64,000 nt of DNA from Gloeophyllum trabeum ATCC 11539 (GCF_000344685.1 NW_006920411.1:2035037-2099036); one strand, 5' to 3'. Positions 1-14,648 are shown, counted from the stretch's first letter. Notes: a model not told the origin generated them from the letters alone. A program made the numbers and translations.

Positions 1-3000
1 CCCTCTCTTGAACTTGTCTAGACTTTGATCTGCCGCGCCTTCCTCAAGATTGGTCGCCGAGTCGGAGAAGTCGAGCCGTTCGTTGGGATCATAATGATTT
101 TTGGCCCGGGTGCACACGATGTCCGCATCTGTGAGAGAAACTCAAATGAGGGCCAGCCTTGAAACAAAGATGCTTCATTCCGGACTTACAGTATACTGGG
201 GCTGGAATCGACACCGATCTGGTGGAACGGGCGTAGACATGGCAAAGTGCGAAGGACAAAGACTGGAGGCCATCCGGACTATGGCAAAGATTTAGTATCA
301 GGATGGATTTGAACACACATCACATAGAACGCACGTTAAGTTATTCTCGTCATAAAGCACATTGTAGTGGGCTGGCCGAGAAGTTCCCAGCAGACCCCCG
401 TGGCTCTGAAGATAAAAATCGAACTCCGTAGGGTGCGCCACGTCTCGGTCGATGACAGTGCCGGCGGGACAGTTCCCACTCTTCCTGTCTCCATCGCTGG
501 GGTTCTTAGGGAAGAAGCGGACGTGATGCCTCTTGCCAACGACAACAACGGTGATGGTCGGCTTAATATTCAACTTCTGGCAAGCCTCTAGAACGCGACG
601 TGAGTCAACTCCTCACAGAAGACAAATCAAGGGGTACTCACGCTGTAAGAGCGGAAGCTCTGATGAGAGACCGCGTCAATAGTGTCCATCCGCACTTGGG
701 TCACACATACCTAAGTCAAGAACCTGCTTGAACTGCCCCTCCGATACTCCATCTACGAGCCCGAATGTCAGGGTTGAAATGTTCAAGTCAAGCACAGTGC
801 TTACCTCGATAGAAGATAATTCTCTTTGGCACGGGATTAGCCTTCTTCTCAACGCCTCGACGGTATTTCATGTACATGTCGAGCATATGCTGTGTAGCAA
901 GGAGGTGGGATCAGCAACAGGGAGGAGTCAGATATACCACTTACATGCGCCATATCACCCAGATCTTCTATTATCTCCTGACGCGATGTTTGGACTCGCG
1001 ACGCTGCGATATACTTCGCAGTGTCGGAGTCGACGTTCGCCACCAGAGATGTGAAGGAGGGGCGACCCTCTGAACCGGGAGCAGGATGAATGACATCTGC
1101 GCCTGTAAATCGGCGTAAGAATCGTTCACAGAGCTGAACAGCGATGTATTACTTACCCATGACTATGGTTGGGTTATTCGGATCCGTGAGGAATGGAGCG
1201 GAGGGCGGGTCAGGGATAGTATTGATACCACCCAGCTTCACGTTGAGCCTACGCTTCCTAAGATGGTTTGATCAACTAAAGGTTGCATAAGACTTACTTG
1301 AGAGAAACATTTGCATAGTATTGAGGCTTCGCGCGGAAGCAGCGAGAGCTCTTCAAACATTGCGTCGCCACTCCCATCTATATAAGATTCGGGCAACAGT
1401 CCTTTAATTTGAGGGTCAACTCGACGCACCGTAATGTCCCCGAAACTGAAATATGCAAGTGGGTGAATGATGAAGATTGAGTTAGGAAGTCGTAGATGAA
1501 TACTCACTGCTTGATAGCAGTATAGATATCAGTCCCACCTTCGGGCAGTACTGCGACGATCAGACTCGGAGGCGAGCCCGTCTTAGTCATGCACTCCTTT
1601 CCTGCCTCACGAAGTTGCTGAAGGGATCATCAACAATGGGTCACCACTATAAGCTATTAACCTTGACGTACCGCGCCTATATTGCCCTGACCATTTTCCC
1701 ATCGAACTATCGGGTTCGGGTCCTTCACAACCATGCCTATGGGCTCACATGTGAATCAACACATACGCAGCAGGGGCCAGTCAGACTTACCAACGTCTCG
1801 ACACGCAGCCACGAAACCCTCGACCATCTCTCGGACGTTGTTCGCGTTGAAACGTTGCTGCCGTTCATACACAACTACGACCCACTTGTCGATACTCGCC
1901 GGGCTGTAGAACTTCTTGTCTATCCTATAGCGACATCAGTAAGATTATCCAATGTGGAGGCCCTAGGCACGCACATATTCCAGGCGCCGTTCGCTGGCTT
2001 CTAAACAAATTGTCACTACATGGCTCACAGGAAAAATTCGCTGACGCGCACGATGGTCGGTTGGCGACTTCCTTTGCCATACCGCAAAGTTGGAGTGTCC
2101 AGAACACGGGCGTTGATGGTGAGGGCGCCCGCAGCCTCATCGACTACCATCCCGAACTGCCGGACATACTCGGATTGCCCGTATTGAAGGACCTAGAAGC
2201 CTGAGCAATGAGAAGGGACTATAAGCAATGGAAGAGATGTGGACTGACGCTTAAGCCGTTCCTGATGCTCTGAAGACGATCTTCCGGTCTCTTTGTAGCA
2301 AAGTCAAGCACATCTTTCGTTTTCTCCGGCGGAACTTGCTTTCTCATGATTTGTCCTGGAGGCACGACACACAATTCTAGGGGGATTAGAGCACCAGAGC
2401 CAACCTTCGAAATTCGTCAATACAATCAAGTGGAGCTGGCTGCAGCCAATGCATACCTCCGCGCAGAGCACTTCCGGAAATTGGAGTCGCATATTGTATG
2501 TTTTCTGAAAGTATTCTGCCACGGTCATGGTACCACCCTCGCGCATGGTGAAAGTCAGATCGCTTGCTCCAGCTGTCGACAGCTTCTTTAAGACTCTCGG
2601 CGTGCGACTTTGCTGACCTTCACCGGGAGTCTTGGTGAGAATGCGGATCCCAGAGATGAATCTTTGCAAACGGAGCCTCTCCCTGTCTGGGAAGCCTCTA
2701 CGAGGAGCTAAGGCAAGAGGCTGATCAGAACGGCCAACAAACTCAAGACATAACTTCAAGAGTGAGCCGCTCTTGTACATCGTTCCAGTGGAGATGTCGA
2801 CGTTGATCAACATCCGCCCAATTGCCGGGCGTATGGACTGGAAATAACCTCTCCATAGGACGATTCCAGATCCAATGTCTTTCGTTTCCTTGTCCGTGAA
2901 GAACGATCGGACATTGAAGGGATAATTTAGAGTCGGCTCCATCCTGATAACGACGTTTAAGGCCTAATCACCTCGTCAGATTGGCTAGCATGTGGTCATA

Positions 3001-3796
3001 CGTTCGGTGACATTACCGTTATGGCTGTAAGAACGGCGTTGTCGTGCGACTGCTTTCCTTCCAAGAATCGAGCCAGAACCCTGCAAGTCCTTAGCAGGCA
3101 CGCAACCGTGATATAGGATCGAACTCACTCTGGATTGATCTCCGCCACCTTGGTGAGTCGTATCTTGTAAGTCTTTTTATTAAACTCCACTTCGAACTAT
3201 AGCGATAGTCAGTACGACGTAGGAATAGCGTAATGCGCAGACGCCACCTCGCGGCTAGGAGTGTTCGGCCCGAAAGGGAGCTCTCGCGCAGCAAATAAAT
3301 TCTTGCGACCGTCGTAGACGGCCCTCGGAGTAAAAATATTCGCTGCTACTTTCAACTGGAGCGTTGTAATGAGCTCCATATTCAGCCTGGCCGGTAAGGT
3401 CTTTTCCGAAGGCGATATAACTACATCGGGTGGCAGGTAAGGGAGAGATCCAGGACATTCGCATTATGAACTGACTCACCGACTATCAAAATATCAGATG
3501 CCAATTGAATGAAGAAGCCCACATCGAGAACAAAGAACAAAGGGCGTACCATCATAGTGGTGAATAACTGCCTCAGGAATCTTGACAGCAAAATGGTTTG
3601 TATATACTTCCATCCGTCTCCCGGATGTTCCAAACGCCGTTCGCTTCACGCCGACCGTCGTAACATGCGGCGACGTGGTATAGACAGCCGATCCCCCTCC
3701 AGAGGCACCTGCCGCCGCACCACCACGAGTGGGCGGACCGCCTCTGGAAGGGCCTCCGCGGCCTCTACCACCTGCTCCAGCAGGCCTCGGACCCAT
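1..3796 (-). CDS. Argonaute protein (RNA interference slicer), 3' end outside the window
   Basis: Argonaute binds small guide RNAs and cleaves matching transcripts. The gene is intron-rich and read right to left. The start at 3796 gives an RGG/glycine-rich N-terminus (about residues 5-40), then the ArgoN region, the ArgoL1 block (minus strand about 2300-2942, including [18 protein letters not shown]), PAZ, MID and PIWI. Three PIWI catalytic positions are visible: Asp in [13 protein letters not shown] (about 1090-1170, split by an intron), Asp in [11 protein letters not shown] (about 735-815, rebuilt across an intron) and a fourth-position Asp in YYADIV (across the intron 129-189). The glutamate finger probably lies after SRQEIIEDL. 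This is a DEDD tetrad, so slicing is expected. [20 protein letters not shown] (298-573) is the highly conserved PIWI block. The reading frame is still open at base 1, so the last residues are missing. Family assignment is very sure; individual exon ends are only partly worked out. Confidence 0.95.
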
Positions 3797-4837
3797 GATT
3801 TATGTCGGGTAATGAAGAACTGGAAAAGAGTATAGGTGTGTTGGTGGGTGTGGCTCGCGGAGCAAATGCAATGCAGGTGGCTGGAACGCGACGCGATCGA
3901 GCTTAAATTACTGTGACAGTGAAGGTGTGACCGATGCTTCTATCGATGGCATTGGCCCGCGCGTGCCGAGCCTGCACAGGCTGCACTGCTTTATGGCCAA
4001 AATGCTTTTGTTCTCTCACCCAGACAGGAGCCCCTGACTGGCGCTTTGTCCAGCTTGTCCCCGACGTCTCATACTCCTACAACACGCTTTTTGATCGCGG
4101 AGGCCCAAGCAAGGGGTGCTGCAACGTAAGTCATCAGCTTGTTGTCCACTTGGACAAGTGGGACCGGATAAAGCTTCTCCGCGGTCGTCCAGGCCGGGCA
4201 GTAATACAAAGGTTGGACCAGCATGGAGCCCACATGCCTATCCTACGTAAATCCAAATACCACCGTCCTTGGGAGCGTGGCCGTCTTCTGATCTATTGAT
4301 GACTTCATGGGCCATATCTGCGACGTCGAGCGATAACAGGACGGCGTTTCGTGGGTGGTTATAAAACAAACATTGTTGGCACGCTGCAGCTGCGATGCAT
4401 TACATTTTTACCCATTCTGCATACACTATGGATCGCCATAGCGGAAATCTCCGAAAGGTGTGAGGGCCTAGAGATCTTGCGGAGGCAGATGGTCGCGTCC
4501 GAAGTCTCGTATGGCTGTGCCACAGTGCAAGCACCAGCAACATCACAGTGGTCGTACTGTATCATGATAGTAGCAATTTGAAGGTAGAATTGAGTCTACA
4601 CTATGACTGGTCGTACATTATGTGGGATCTGTACATTCAATTACTGTATCGGTCGTAATCGAAAGGCATTGTTTGAGGAAACGAGAGATGTTTCACAACG
4701 AATTAAATAGAACGTATGTTTGCGCTGGTATGTTCGACAAGGTATACATGTTCCTAAGAACGTGCAGAGAAGTCCTCGAATTAAATGTGGTCCAGAGATT
4801 GTCGTCGGTGACCGCTCTGTAAGGCAAACATGAGCAC
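3797..4837. other. Intergenic: upstream region of the Argonaute gene
   Basis: About 1 kb between the Argonaute start and the stop of the lipid-transfer gene, both on the minus strand. It must hold the Argonaute promoter and the 3' UTR of the upstream gene. A 121-codon open frame at 3934-4299 (+) has no recognisable domain and unusual Cys-rich composition; I do not call it a gene. Confidence 0.6.
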
Positions 4838-7800
4838 TTACAATATCTCGTAAGAAAATAGCCTTACCGCGAGGGATGCATCCGAAGAACTCGAGTCTGC
4901 GCTTGCTCGTGGACGCGAAGAACCCCTCTTGAACAAGCTCATCATTCTAGCTCGAGAAGTAGGCCTTGGTAATGGGTCATCCGCAGACGTCGAATTCATG
5001 TCCTCGTCGGGACGATATGCTTCTCGTGACAGACGATCAGGCGGCATCGCTTCCGCAGGAGCTGCTTGGGCTTTTATGGCGCGTCCCCGAATTCGCCTCA
5101 TAGGGGAAGACGTGCGGGATCTCTGCTTTTGGTCCGGAAGACTTTTTGATGGGTCAGCACCGATGGGTTTCGACTTGACTAGTTTCCTGGGAGAGCCATC
5201 CAGTTGGGCGTCAAGGTACGATTTCCCTTTGGACGCAACCCATTGCGTCTTGGAGAAGAGCTCTCGCGCGACAGGTAGCACAGGGACCAGCGGTTGTTGC
5301 AATGCCATCTTCACCCAACCCTTCCAGCTTGGATCGGATGGAATAAATTGGTCCACCAGCTCTTCAAACTGAAATAGCTGAGCGGAGGTATCGATTATCG
5401 GGAGAATACAACTCACACTCCATGTTTGGTTACGATAGAGAAGCTCTCGTGTCCTGATGTGAGCTCCTCTACAAAGGAACGAACCCTGTTTCCAGACGCT
5501 AAGCAACAAGTGTAGACTCCGGGAAGAAGTGAGCACGTAGAACCCCACAGCAAGAGGCATTCGTACCTATCAACCCGCACTCTTATGAAGGTCTTCTGCG
5601 AAGAACGCGTCTTCATAAGGGCAGCGTCCCCTTCTTCCGAGGCATTCCGTGGCTTGATGGTATCACTCCTAGTAGAGGTCCGACGGCTCAAAGGATGGGC
5701 TTGGGTGGCACTTTCGCCAAAGGGGGCATATGAGTTCGCCCTCTCCAGCCTGGGGGCCTGAGAGCTTGAAGACGCGGCACTACGTAGATCTGTGAAGGAC
5801 CTGGAGACGCCCAGTCGTCGCAAAGGCGGGGGTGCCAGTCGATTGATGTCCAGCGAGGCATGGGCAGTTTGCACCGGTCTAGCCGAATCTAACGAAGATC
5901 GGGCTGGCCGCTTCGGTCTCAGGATTGGCACCGCGGCGGCTTCCTCAGATGTCATCGACTCCGGTTCCTCCACATGTGCTTCCATATGTGCTTCTTCTGA
6001 ATCTCGTCTCCTGTTCTTTCGACCTGGCCATAGATATTCCATAATCCTCCGTCCGACCCTCGTGTCTATCTGCAGTCGCATTGGATGGAATCTCAACTCA
6101 AAGTCTTGGAAAACGGTGATCCCGCCAACGGGCGCTAGTACGATCCAGTGAGCCAAGAGGAAAAGACCACGCTGAGGCCGCCCGTGAGTGCTATACCATG
6201 GATTCAGTCAAGATGCACTCACCTTGACCAGGGGATGATTACTTGGTTCGTTATGCTTCGATATGATTTCAGCCCAAACAGCAGTTGAAGAGCCATCGAA
6301 AGCTTGGAGATCGCCGATGGCGAGGTTATTCTCCGTAGAGCTATCTTGTCGACTTAGCCATGTGTAGTCGATCTGACGGAGAGACAATTTCGCGAGAAGA
6401 TCCCGTTGATCGTCAAGCATTCTCCACGATATCTCAGAGGAAATGGCTTGTAGCAGAAGGGCGGACTTGTGATCAGAATGGCCTTCGCGTTTATCTTGAG
6501 CCAGTTTGATGGCGTCGAAGATCAGGTTCAATTCTTCGGCCAGAAGCAGGATATGTGCTTTGATCTTGAGCATCTCAATCCTGCCGTCGGTCCCCAATTG
6601 ACGAAGACGCGGCTCCACAGACCTCTCCGTCTCCATGACGTGCCTCAAACGGGACTGCAGATTTGACACAACATTCGCAGCTTCACTAAGGTCGGTGAAG
6701 TCATAACGGAACAATAGTGTTTCCAGCTTATCTAGTCGGGTCTTGTGTGTGGCGTCCGTGAATAGTATCAAGTCGGTGACTATGTTAGATATGGCCTGGA
6801 AATGTTGATCATCCGCAGAGACGGTGAACTGGGGGACATGAACTTGTATGAGGTCCTATGCGACAATTCAGTATCGTGACATATTCATAGCGGTGCTTTT
6901 TACCGTCTGATGGTGCAAGTGACTGTCGCTATCCTCAGTAGTCGTTACACGAGACGATACATCACTTCGCAAACGAAGTCTATTGAATTTGTCGTAATGG
7001 AAACTGGCGTCCGTTTGAGGGACGAGACGATCAAACTCGCTGCTCTCGCATCGCAGATCGATAAGCACTTCAAGAGGGACACACCCATCCCCGGGTATAG
7101 CAGTCCCTGTGGGCGAGAAAGTTTGTAGGCCAGTTAGAGAAGTATATGTCCTGCAATGATCGGTTGTAAGTATGTATTGCATAGAAGGTGAAGCAGAAAC
7201 ACCTCGTGAGGATCTTCCCGCTGACCGGATCCTCTGCATTTGCGTTATCCATTATGCCGAAAGATTGCAATTTTGCTTGCACAGCTGCGAGGACGCAGAC
7301 GGCGTTCTCGCTGGCCTCACTCCGCAATACGATCTGGGGCTTAAGAAGCAGGCAGAAATGGCTTTGGCGTAACGAGACCCCGTCAGAGCATCCACCCAAG
7401 GGATCGACAATCCCCGGTTCCGGGAGTGGCTGCCGTGAGATCTGAACAGATGTCTTATTTTCATCGTCACCTGCCAATCTGCGGAGGAATGCCTGGGCGG
7501 CAGCCTGAGCGCTTGCTCCGGGTCCTTTCGGTTTTGACTCATCGACTCCTTCCTGGGAGACAAATGCGCCTGATCTCGCCTGATCTCGCATGAACTTCAC
7601 AGCCCTGGCAAAGGAAGCGTGAATATCGATCAACGATCAGAGCCTTACGCTTACCGTGTCGCCATATGATATTCAAAGCCTCGGCGGGTGCGCGAGCAAT
7701 AGTAATACTGTAGGAGAATCTACGGTATTCTTCAATACGCGACAGATCAAAGGATCCACAAGAAGACGCACGTCGCGAGTGGAGTTACTCATGAAGATCT

Positions 7801-10800
7801 TCGGGCAATGAACTTGGTACACGTTATCAAATTCTGCCCACTCTGCAGATGACACTGTGTCCAGAGGCATGTAATAGCTCTGCTCCCTATGAATGCCTGG
7901 CCGCCGATTCTCGACGTCGATAAGCTGGACCTGTGCGATATATGCCTCTAACAGTGCGATCATCTTTCGAGTACTGGCTTGATTATCGACGAAGCCGGCG
8001 TCCTGTGATCAATGTGAGACATGCGTATAAGTACGGGCAAGGTACAGCGACAGGACCTTCTGCGGCCCCGTATTCGTCGTATCACCCTTGTCATGCCATG
8101 CATGTCGCCCACTCGCCTTGCTTAAAGTGCCAGCAAGTTGGCGCTGCAGCTCACGGATACGTTCATGTGCCAGCTCGCTCTGAATACGAGACACAGCTGC
8201 GGAAGGTGAGCACCAATCTGGAGGAACCACGCGAATAGGATCTTACAGTCTTCTTTCCCGAGAAAACAAGAGTGACTATCCTCGTCCCCAAATCTGCTCT
8301 TGGAAGCATGACTTGGATTTGACGTCTTGGTCGTACTCTTGAAGTACGTAAAACGCGGGCAGGATGCAGCCGGAAGTAAATGAACAACAGGGGTGCCTGA
8401 AGATATCCAATCCGTTTCGACGTAGTCATTTTCGTCGACCCAAGCAGACGGAGTGTAGGGCATCTTCTGCTCGTGAGCCCGAAATCTGCTACTTTGCTGC
8501 GGCTTCTCCATAGGCACCGACTGTTTCAGAGGCTCTTTGAAAGTTGCCAGCATTGCGCGAAGATCCAGATCCTTCATCACAACTTCCGCCGCATAGAATG
8601 GCTTGCGCCGCGTGACTTTGGGAGGTCTAAAATCAGACCCTGGGACGACTATCTCCTGGTCTCTTTGATGCATATCAGCATGAAGGTCAGATATCAGGGC
8701 CTTCATGCCTACGAAGGAGGTGACACCATCAGCCCATGACTCATCTGATTCGTCCAAGTATACATGAGAGATGAAGACTCGCTTGACTGAGATGCGGTAC
8801 TTGATAGTGGCCAGATGTCGTCCAAACTTGGGTGATTGAGGTCTGCTATGCCTATGAAGTCGGCCCTGCCTGATGGGCAGTGACAGGAAACTATCGAACA
8901 ACCCCCACCAGGACCAGAAATGCGTGAACGTCTTGGGCGTGAGGTGTAGGCTGCTATACTGAGTGCGCGTTCTGAGAACGCCTTCGGTAGTCGCAGATGT
9001 CAGGGAGATGGATAAATGTATGAAGTCCGATCGGAATCCATCGTAAGAGTCATCGAAGCTCTAAAGGCCAGTATAAGAATATTGATGAAGAAGATTAGGA
9101 AGTTTATTGACCTTCAGCTCCGGGACCTTCAGTTTACGTTCCAACTTGACTTCATAGTGAGGCCTGAAAGTGAACAGGCGGCACTCTCGCTTGAACGGGG
9201 GACCATGGCATTTATCACACTCCGGCCCGCAAGATCGCTCCAGGACGAGTCCAATACCAAAGCGGACGCCCGAACTGAACTTCGCGCACACTTTTCGATA
9301 CTCATGCGAATCTGCCCGACAAATGGACGTCCGATCCAGTATCGTATCTTGCCTTGTGCTAGCAGCCTCGGGGTCTTCTTCAGCCTGCGGACTACGATGG
9401 CATGTGAGCGAGTGGATGCGATTTTCATTGAAGGTGCATACTTTGGTATCACAACCAGCATTGTATCACTGGTCACTTGCACTAGTTCATGATCAGTATT
9501 CGGCATGGCTATATCCAGCCTCGTATTTCCTTGCCAACACAATGCGAACCCGGCTCCCTTATCAGAAATTTCGTACGGATCCCTGGATCCTGTATCCGCC
9601 GTCAGCAATAGTCTGTAAAGCATATTTGCTGATTAACTCACCCTTCATATGTAGATGGACTTCACCGTCAAACTTGACTTGAAGCTGCCAATGCATTGTC
9701 AACCTAATCTATAACGGCAATGGCTTAGTCGCTAGTGGTAGAACAGTAAACTTCCTCACCTTGTCCCAGAAGCCGACAGCTGGTGAGTGATCACGGGGCG
9801 CTGAGGTCAGACCATCGATGACACGCATGACGTCCTGGGTAGCAGGATGGTAGCTCACACCCCATGCAAGGTCGGTTATGCCCTTGGTAGTAACATGTAT
9901 GACGGGTTTCGCATACGTTTTCACTGGCATGATAGTCTTGGGTACACTAATCGAGAAGGAGCTAGCACCTGGGCTCCCATAATGAGCTCCAAGTACGATG
10001 CATTCGTACCAGTCAACAGACTGCGCTGTTCCCATCTCTTCCGCAATGACCAAATCCGTTTCGAAGACAAACGCCGCCACCTTATCATCTTCCGCTTCGG
10101 GGATATTCAGCAGCGGCAGCGGATAGTCGCGCAATGTGATGCGGAGAGAGGCGAGCGAATAATGCAGATGCAGTGGCACCAAAAGAGTAAATTGTGTGTC
10201 CAGAGGCAAACCAGAACCCTGCAAGTGAAGGAACTCAGGTAAGGCTTCATTAGGGAAGGAGGGCTTCGAAACGTATAGAGACAACTGATGAAGCCTAACG
10301 TCGAACAATCGCGGCACGTAATCATGCACAGCGACTTCCACAAGATTGGGTACCATTGCAATATCTTCGTCCGGCACACACTCTCCGACAAGTTGTGCGT
10401 CCCGAGACTCGCGCTCAGACTGTGTATCTTGTAGAGACCGATGTCTTTGGACGTAGTCTACCGAATGAACCTGGAGTAGTCGACGATGAGCATCTTCGAC
10501 GGGCACCGAATGCTTCGCGGTAAATCTAAGGCCGGAGTCAACATCTGAAATAGCAGAGGTATTCGATGATTCCGCCGCCTTCACGGTGGTAGCCTTGAGG
10601 GCGAATGCTTCCTCTCGATGGTCTCGAACCCTAGCAGATACGAAACCCGCACGGGTAATCAAGCCTAGTTTGCTCTCAAAAGGATCATCCATGGCGTCAA
10701 AACTGAAGCATTGAATCCGGACCCGAATGTCAGGTATGCGTTTTGCTTCCTCCGCCTCAGGTGGACGTATTGAGAAGTAATGAGCACTGGAAGTCATGCG

Positions 10801-13800
10801 GTAGAGATGTCGGAGAGCTTTCACAGAAATATTGACGTCTTGAACAAGATCCGCAAGAACGTATCCGTATGGGATCCGGAGTCGAGCGGAGTTGCCTTCA
10901 GCAGATATGTTGGGCGACACGCCTTCGGCTCCATGTACCGCTACATTCCATTGCCTCAGGCGTCCGAGTTCTTCCCATTGACCGCTGACCTCTCCCGTCC
11001 TGGAGGTACCTGCGTTATAGACCCAGAACAAACACTTCCGAAATTCTGCACTTTTCGAGATAGATGAGGAGTGAATTTTCAGGCCATCGACTCTGGTGCA
11101 TAACCGTTGCCTTACAGGTAAATCACAGAGGACCTGCAAGGTACCAATGGTGACACCAGACTTGATGACAGGAGATGTAGTAGTGTGCCTATTCCCATTC
11201 TCCTCTTTGGGAGAGGAACGTTCCAGCAGTCGCAATGCTGTATACAACCCCAAAAGGAGACAGTAAGAGTGTGCAAGATGGAACTTACAACGGATGTCGG
11301 GAACGAAGATCCCGATGTCAATGGCAGTCGAGGTTGGGTCACATGAATCGCATGAGCTGCTGCCGTGTAAAGCCACTTTAGTCCGTACGTGCGACACGTT
11401 TAGGAACTCCCGCGCATCTGAGAAGGCATTACCCAGCTCTGTGCTGAACGGGTCGTCGTCGAATTCAAAATTGGTCGCCACAGCGTCCCGAACTGCGAGG
11501 TCCCAACAGTCTACCTTGACAAACGCGTATACAGTATTCGTAGACAGAGACGCTCTGGTAGCAGCAACCGCCTCACGTAATTGTGTTTCCGGAAGGTCTA
11601 GGTTTTGTCGGGTTTGCGTATGCTCCTGTAACCTCTTGAATCGCCAGAGATGGCGAGGCTGCAAAGCACAGTATTCAACTGCATACCCACTCCGGAGTAC
11701 AATCCCGCGCAAAAGCCCAAGTTCTTCGGAAGGGTTGATATCCAGTCCTGCCAATAGTACTACAGCTCGCTCGAGAGAAAAGTCGAAGATAAGCCCAAAT
11801 GGCAGTCTGGCATGTGGCGGGCGAGACTTCTTCTGCTGTGCAACTCCCGCTGCATCTCCTGCAAACGTCGCCATCGTCCTCAGCGCTGTAATGACGTCCG
11901 GCTGCCATAACTCGATGGAAAGGGCATCTGTCGAGCCGTACAAATCTACCACAGCAGACGACGCATCCAAACGCGCGACGCTGGCTGTACCAGCGGATGC
12001 ATATCCTAATGTGCTCGCTGCACCATTCAGTTCCAGAGTTTCGAGCGACACAATAGGGAGAGAGGAAACCGTCGGCACATTAAAGCCTGCGCCTGGATAC
12101 GCGTTCGTGGATGGTGGCATCGTGAGCAATCGCACAAACGTGGACTTCAGCACTGTGGAGCTAGAGATGTCAAATCGGAGGGGCATGTAGTCGACAGGCT
12201 CGGATAGTGTCTTTGACTTTGAGGTCTTGTGATCTGAGTGGTCTTGCAAAGTGATAAAATGAGAATGAACAGAGGTTACGAGCCCATCGCTCTGTGCCTG
12301 GACCATCAGAGGCGCGCTACCTTCCGAAGGGTCAGCACAAATGAGACGCGCGCATAGACTGCCTGTCTGGATGTCGAGCATAACTCGGGGGACTGGGCCA
12401 CAATCCGTCGGCAGGATGGATAGCTGATTGACTGGCTTCTCAGAAGCCCTTTTACGGGATAGAATATCACAGAGCATATCCAGTTGATCTTGGACTTCAA
12501 GGTCTCCGACGGTTAGATCTATGGCCAGCAAAGCCTCATTAGGATTCTCAGTCATGTAGGATGTAGTGGGCATCAACGGGCTGGGCCAGCGCGTCGTCAA
12601 TAGTCGAAGGTCCAGACTCTTCAATGACGCCAGACATAGGACATCGAGGAACGTCCTCTCCCTCAACCTTTCCACCTTTGCATCTTTCAGAGAAAAATCG
12701 AGGGCGTAAACGGCCGCGTCCAGGTGCGGATCGGACTTGGCTTCTCGTCCTAACCACTTGCGGTGTAGAGGGTTATCGATGGGATTGCTCAGGCGTAATC
12801 CCACTGAGAAATCGGACACCGTTGCCTTGTACGTTTGAGCAAGATATCCTGATTTTCCTGAAATGGTATGCCGCAGATGTACGCTTGAGATATGCACGTC
12901 AAGACAGTTCAACGTTGATAGCCATGTCTGAGTATAGCGAAATCAGGGAATTTGAACCGTAAGACAGGACGTAGTCTCACCAATTGCTTCACACGCTTCA
13001 GTCTCTGGATGGCGACAGGCTTGGGCCCTCGGCGAAGTAAATTAGGCGACTACAAGGGATGGGTTATTCACAGCTCGCTAGGTGCGACATACATTCCTTA
13101 CCAGAAGGGAGTTTCTCCACGGATTGCGAGGAGGAGGTGTGATGGGCGAGACACCTACCGGAGAAGCGACTTCGGGTGACTGAGGGCTGAGGAAGAAGGA
13201 GTCTGGCTCAGCAGATCTGATGTCTTCTTCTTCGTCTCCCTTGCTTTGCTTTAGTTTCTCCAAGAGTGTCTGAAGGTCATTGACACCAAGGAACAGAGAT
13301 CTCAGATTCAGAGACAGCCGAATACTGTGGGACTCTGTGGTCCCTTTCCTGGGATTGAAGCGCACTGATCCTCTCAGCTCCACGGTGCCAGGGGAGTTCA
13401 GGAAACATCCCTTAGGTAGGCCGTCTACTTATCAACCATACTTAAGGCTGAACACATCATTGATATCTTTTAATACTACGCACCCATCTCAGCCAGAGTA
13501 TGTAACATGCCCGTAGGCCAAGGACGGGTGAAGCAAGCCACCCGATTGATCCTGAGAGATACGGACGCCTCTCCTTGTGTCTTCCCCCAAGCACGATCCC
13601 ATGAGCGTTCTAGACTGGAGGCGAACCTGTCTTTCCAATCGATGACACTCATGAGTCGAGAATGCTTCCGCCTACGAGGGTTCGGTTGTAACCCCTCAGT
13701 CCATATAACTCGCTCAAGATGCGAGAAGGATAGTGCCGTGTGCAGAGTTGTATCCTTCAAGACCAAGGATACCCCAGAGAGAGCTGCAAATGACACCACA

Positions 13801-14384
13801 GCGGCGTCAAGTTCGAACTCAATTACATGAGTCAGAGGGGGCACAATCCGTATTATCAGTCGCAGGGCCATAACAACGTACGCGCGCACAATGGGCCGCA
13901 TGGTGGGCTCCAAATATCCGGCGCATTTTGATATAATAGACCAGAGCCGGCGAGCGATGGGAAAGGGAGCAAAATCCGAGGCCCTTATAGGCCTGCGAGG
14001 TGGGCGAAGTGTAATAACATTCGGTGCGGCACGTTCAACATCTATCTTGAGACCCTCGATTCTGATCGCAACTCGGCTGGCAGTGTTGGAGGAAGAGCGA
14101 TGGTAGGACCACCGGATACGCTCAATGTGAAGTTTCTTGTCTCCTGCGTTCACGTATATGCCACGGATAGACCGTAGACTGATGCTCCGTACCCTCACGC
14201 GGTCCGAGCAGAGCCGGAGGACGGCTGGGACAATATACGTCCGTAGGAGGAGGCCGAGGGTTATAATCCTGACAAACCATATCAGTGTGGAAGACCATGT
14301 CGAGACCGCGGAGTTTCCGAGAAGTAATGCCCGAATAGCAAACGCAGCGCAGTCTAGGTATCCAATTTGGCAGACGTCCGGCAT
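4838..14384 (-). CDS. FMP27/BLTP2-type bridge-like lipid transfer protein
   Basis: A giant protein of roughly 2,900 residues in many exons. Family members (yeast Fmp27/Hob, animal BLTP2/Hobbit, plant SABRE) are rod-shaped lipid-transfer bridges anchored in the ER at contact sites with the plasma membrane. The N-terminus (minus strand 13476-14384) has one membrane segment (STLIWFVRIITLGLLL) followed by the family block VRSISLRSIRGIYVNAGDKK. The largest exon (9709-12912, 1,067 codons) ends with the diagnostic GFWDK motif. The C-terminal part has the family block FHPMRLQIDTRVGRRIMEYL (about 6030-6100), then a low-complexity Ser/Pro/Arg-rich tail ending at 4838. The start at 14384 places the membrane anchor at the extreme N-terminus, as in the family. 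A transposon (14649) sits only about 265 bp upstream. Family call is strong; exon borders are not all resolved. Confidence 0.9.
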
Positions 14385-14648
14385 GTGCCTCGCAAGTCCA
14401 CTTCACCAGTATTCGACTGGGATGAGGTGTAAGCCGCGATATGCCAGGTCCAACAAAAGAGTCAAAAAGATGAAGATATTGAAAGAAGCGAATGAGACTG
14501 TGCAGGACCAAGAATGTACAAGCAGAGCGAGAGGGTGGCTGAAGCTGGCATTCGGACACATGTCAATGCATCGGCGGCAATGTCCAGTGGCGGTGCAGAC
14601 GTCTGAGGCAAGACTTTGTATTCCTCCCGCTGGCAGGTCACGTAGGAG
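14385..14648. other. Presumed promoter of the BLTP2-type gene
   Basis: A 264-bp stretch between the BLTP2 start codon and the first inverted repeat of the mobile element at 14649. No clear motif seen. The last 8 bases (14641-14648, CGTAGGAG) are the left target-site copy of that element. Confidence 0.5.

Noticed and set aside
11294..12190. 298-codon plus-strand frame
   Set aside because: Antisense to the conserved large exon of the BLTP2-type gene.
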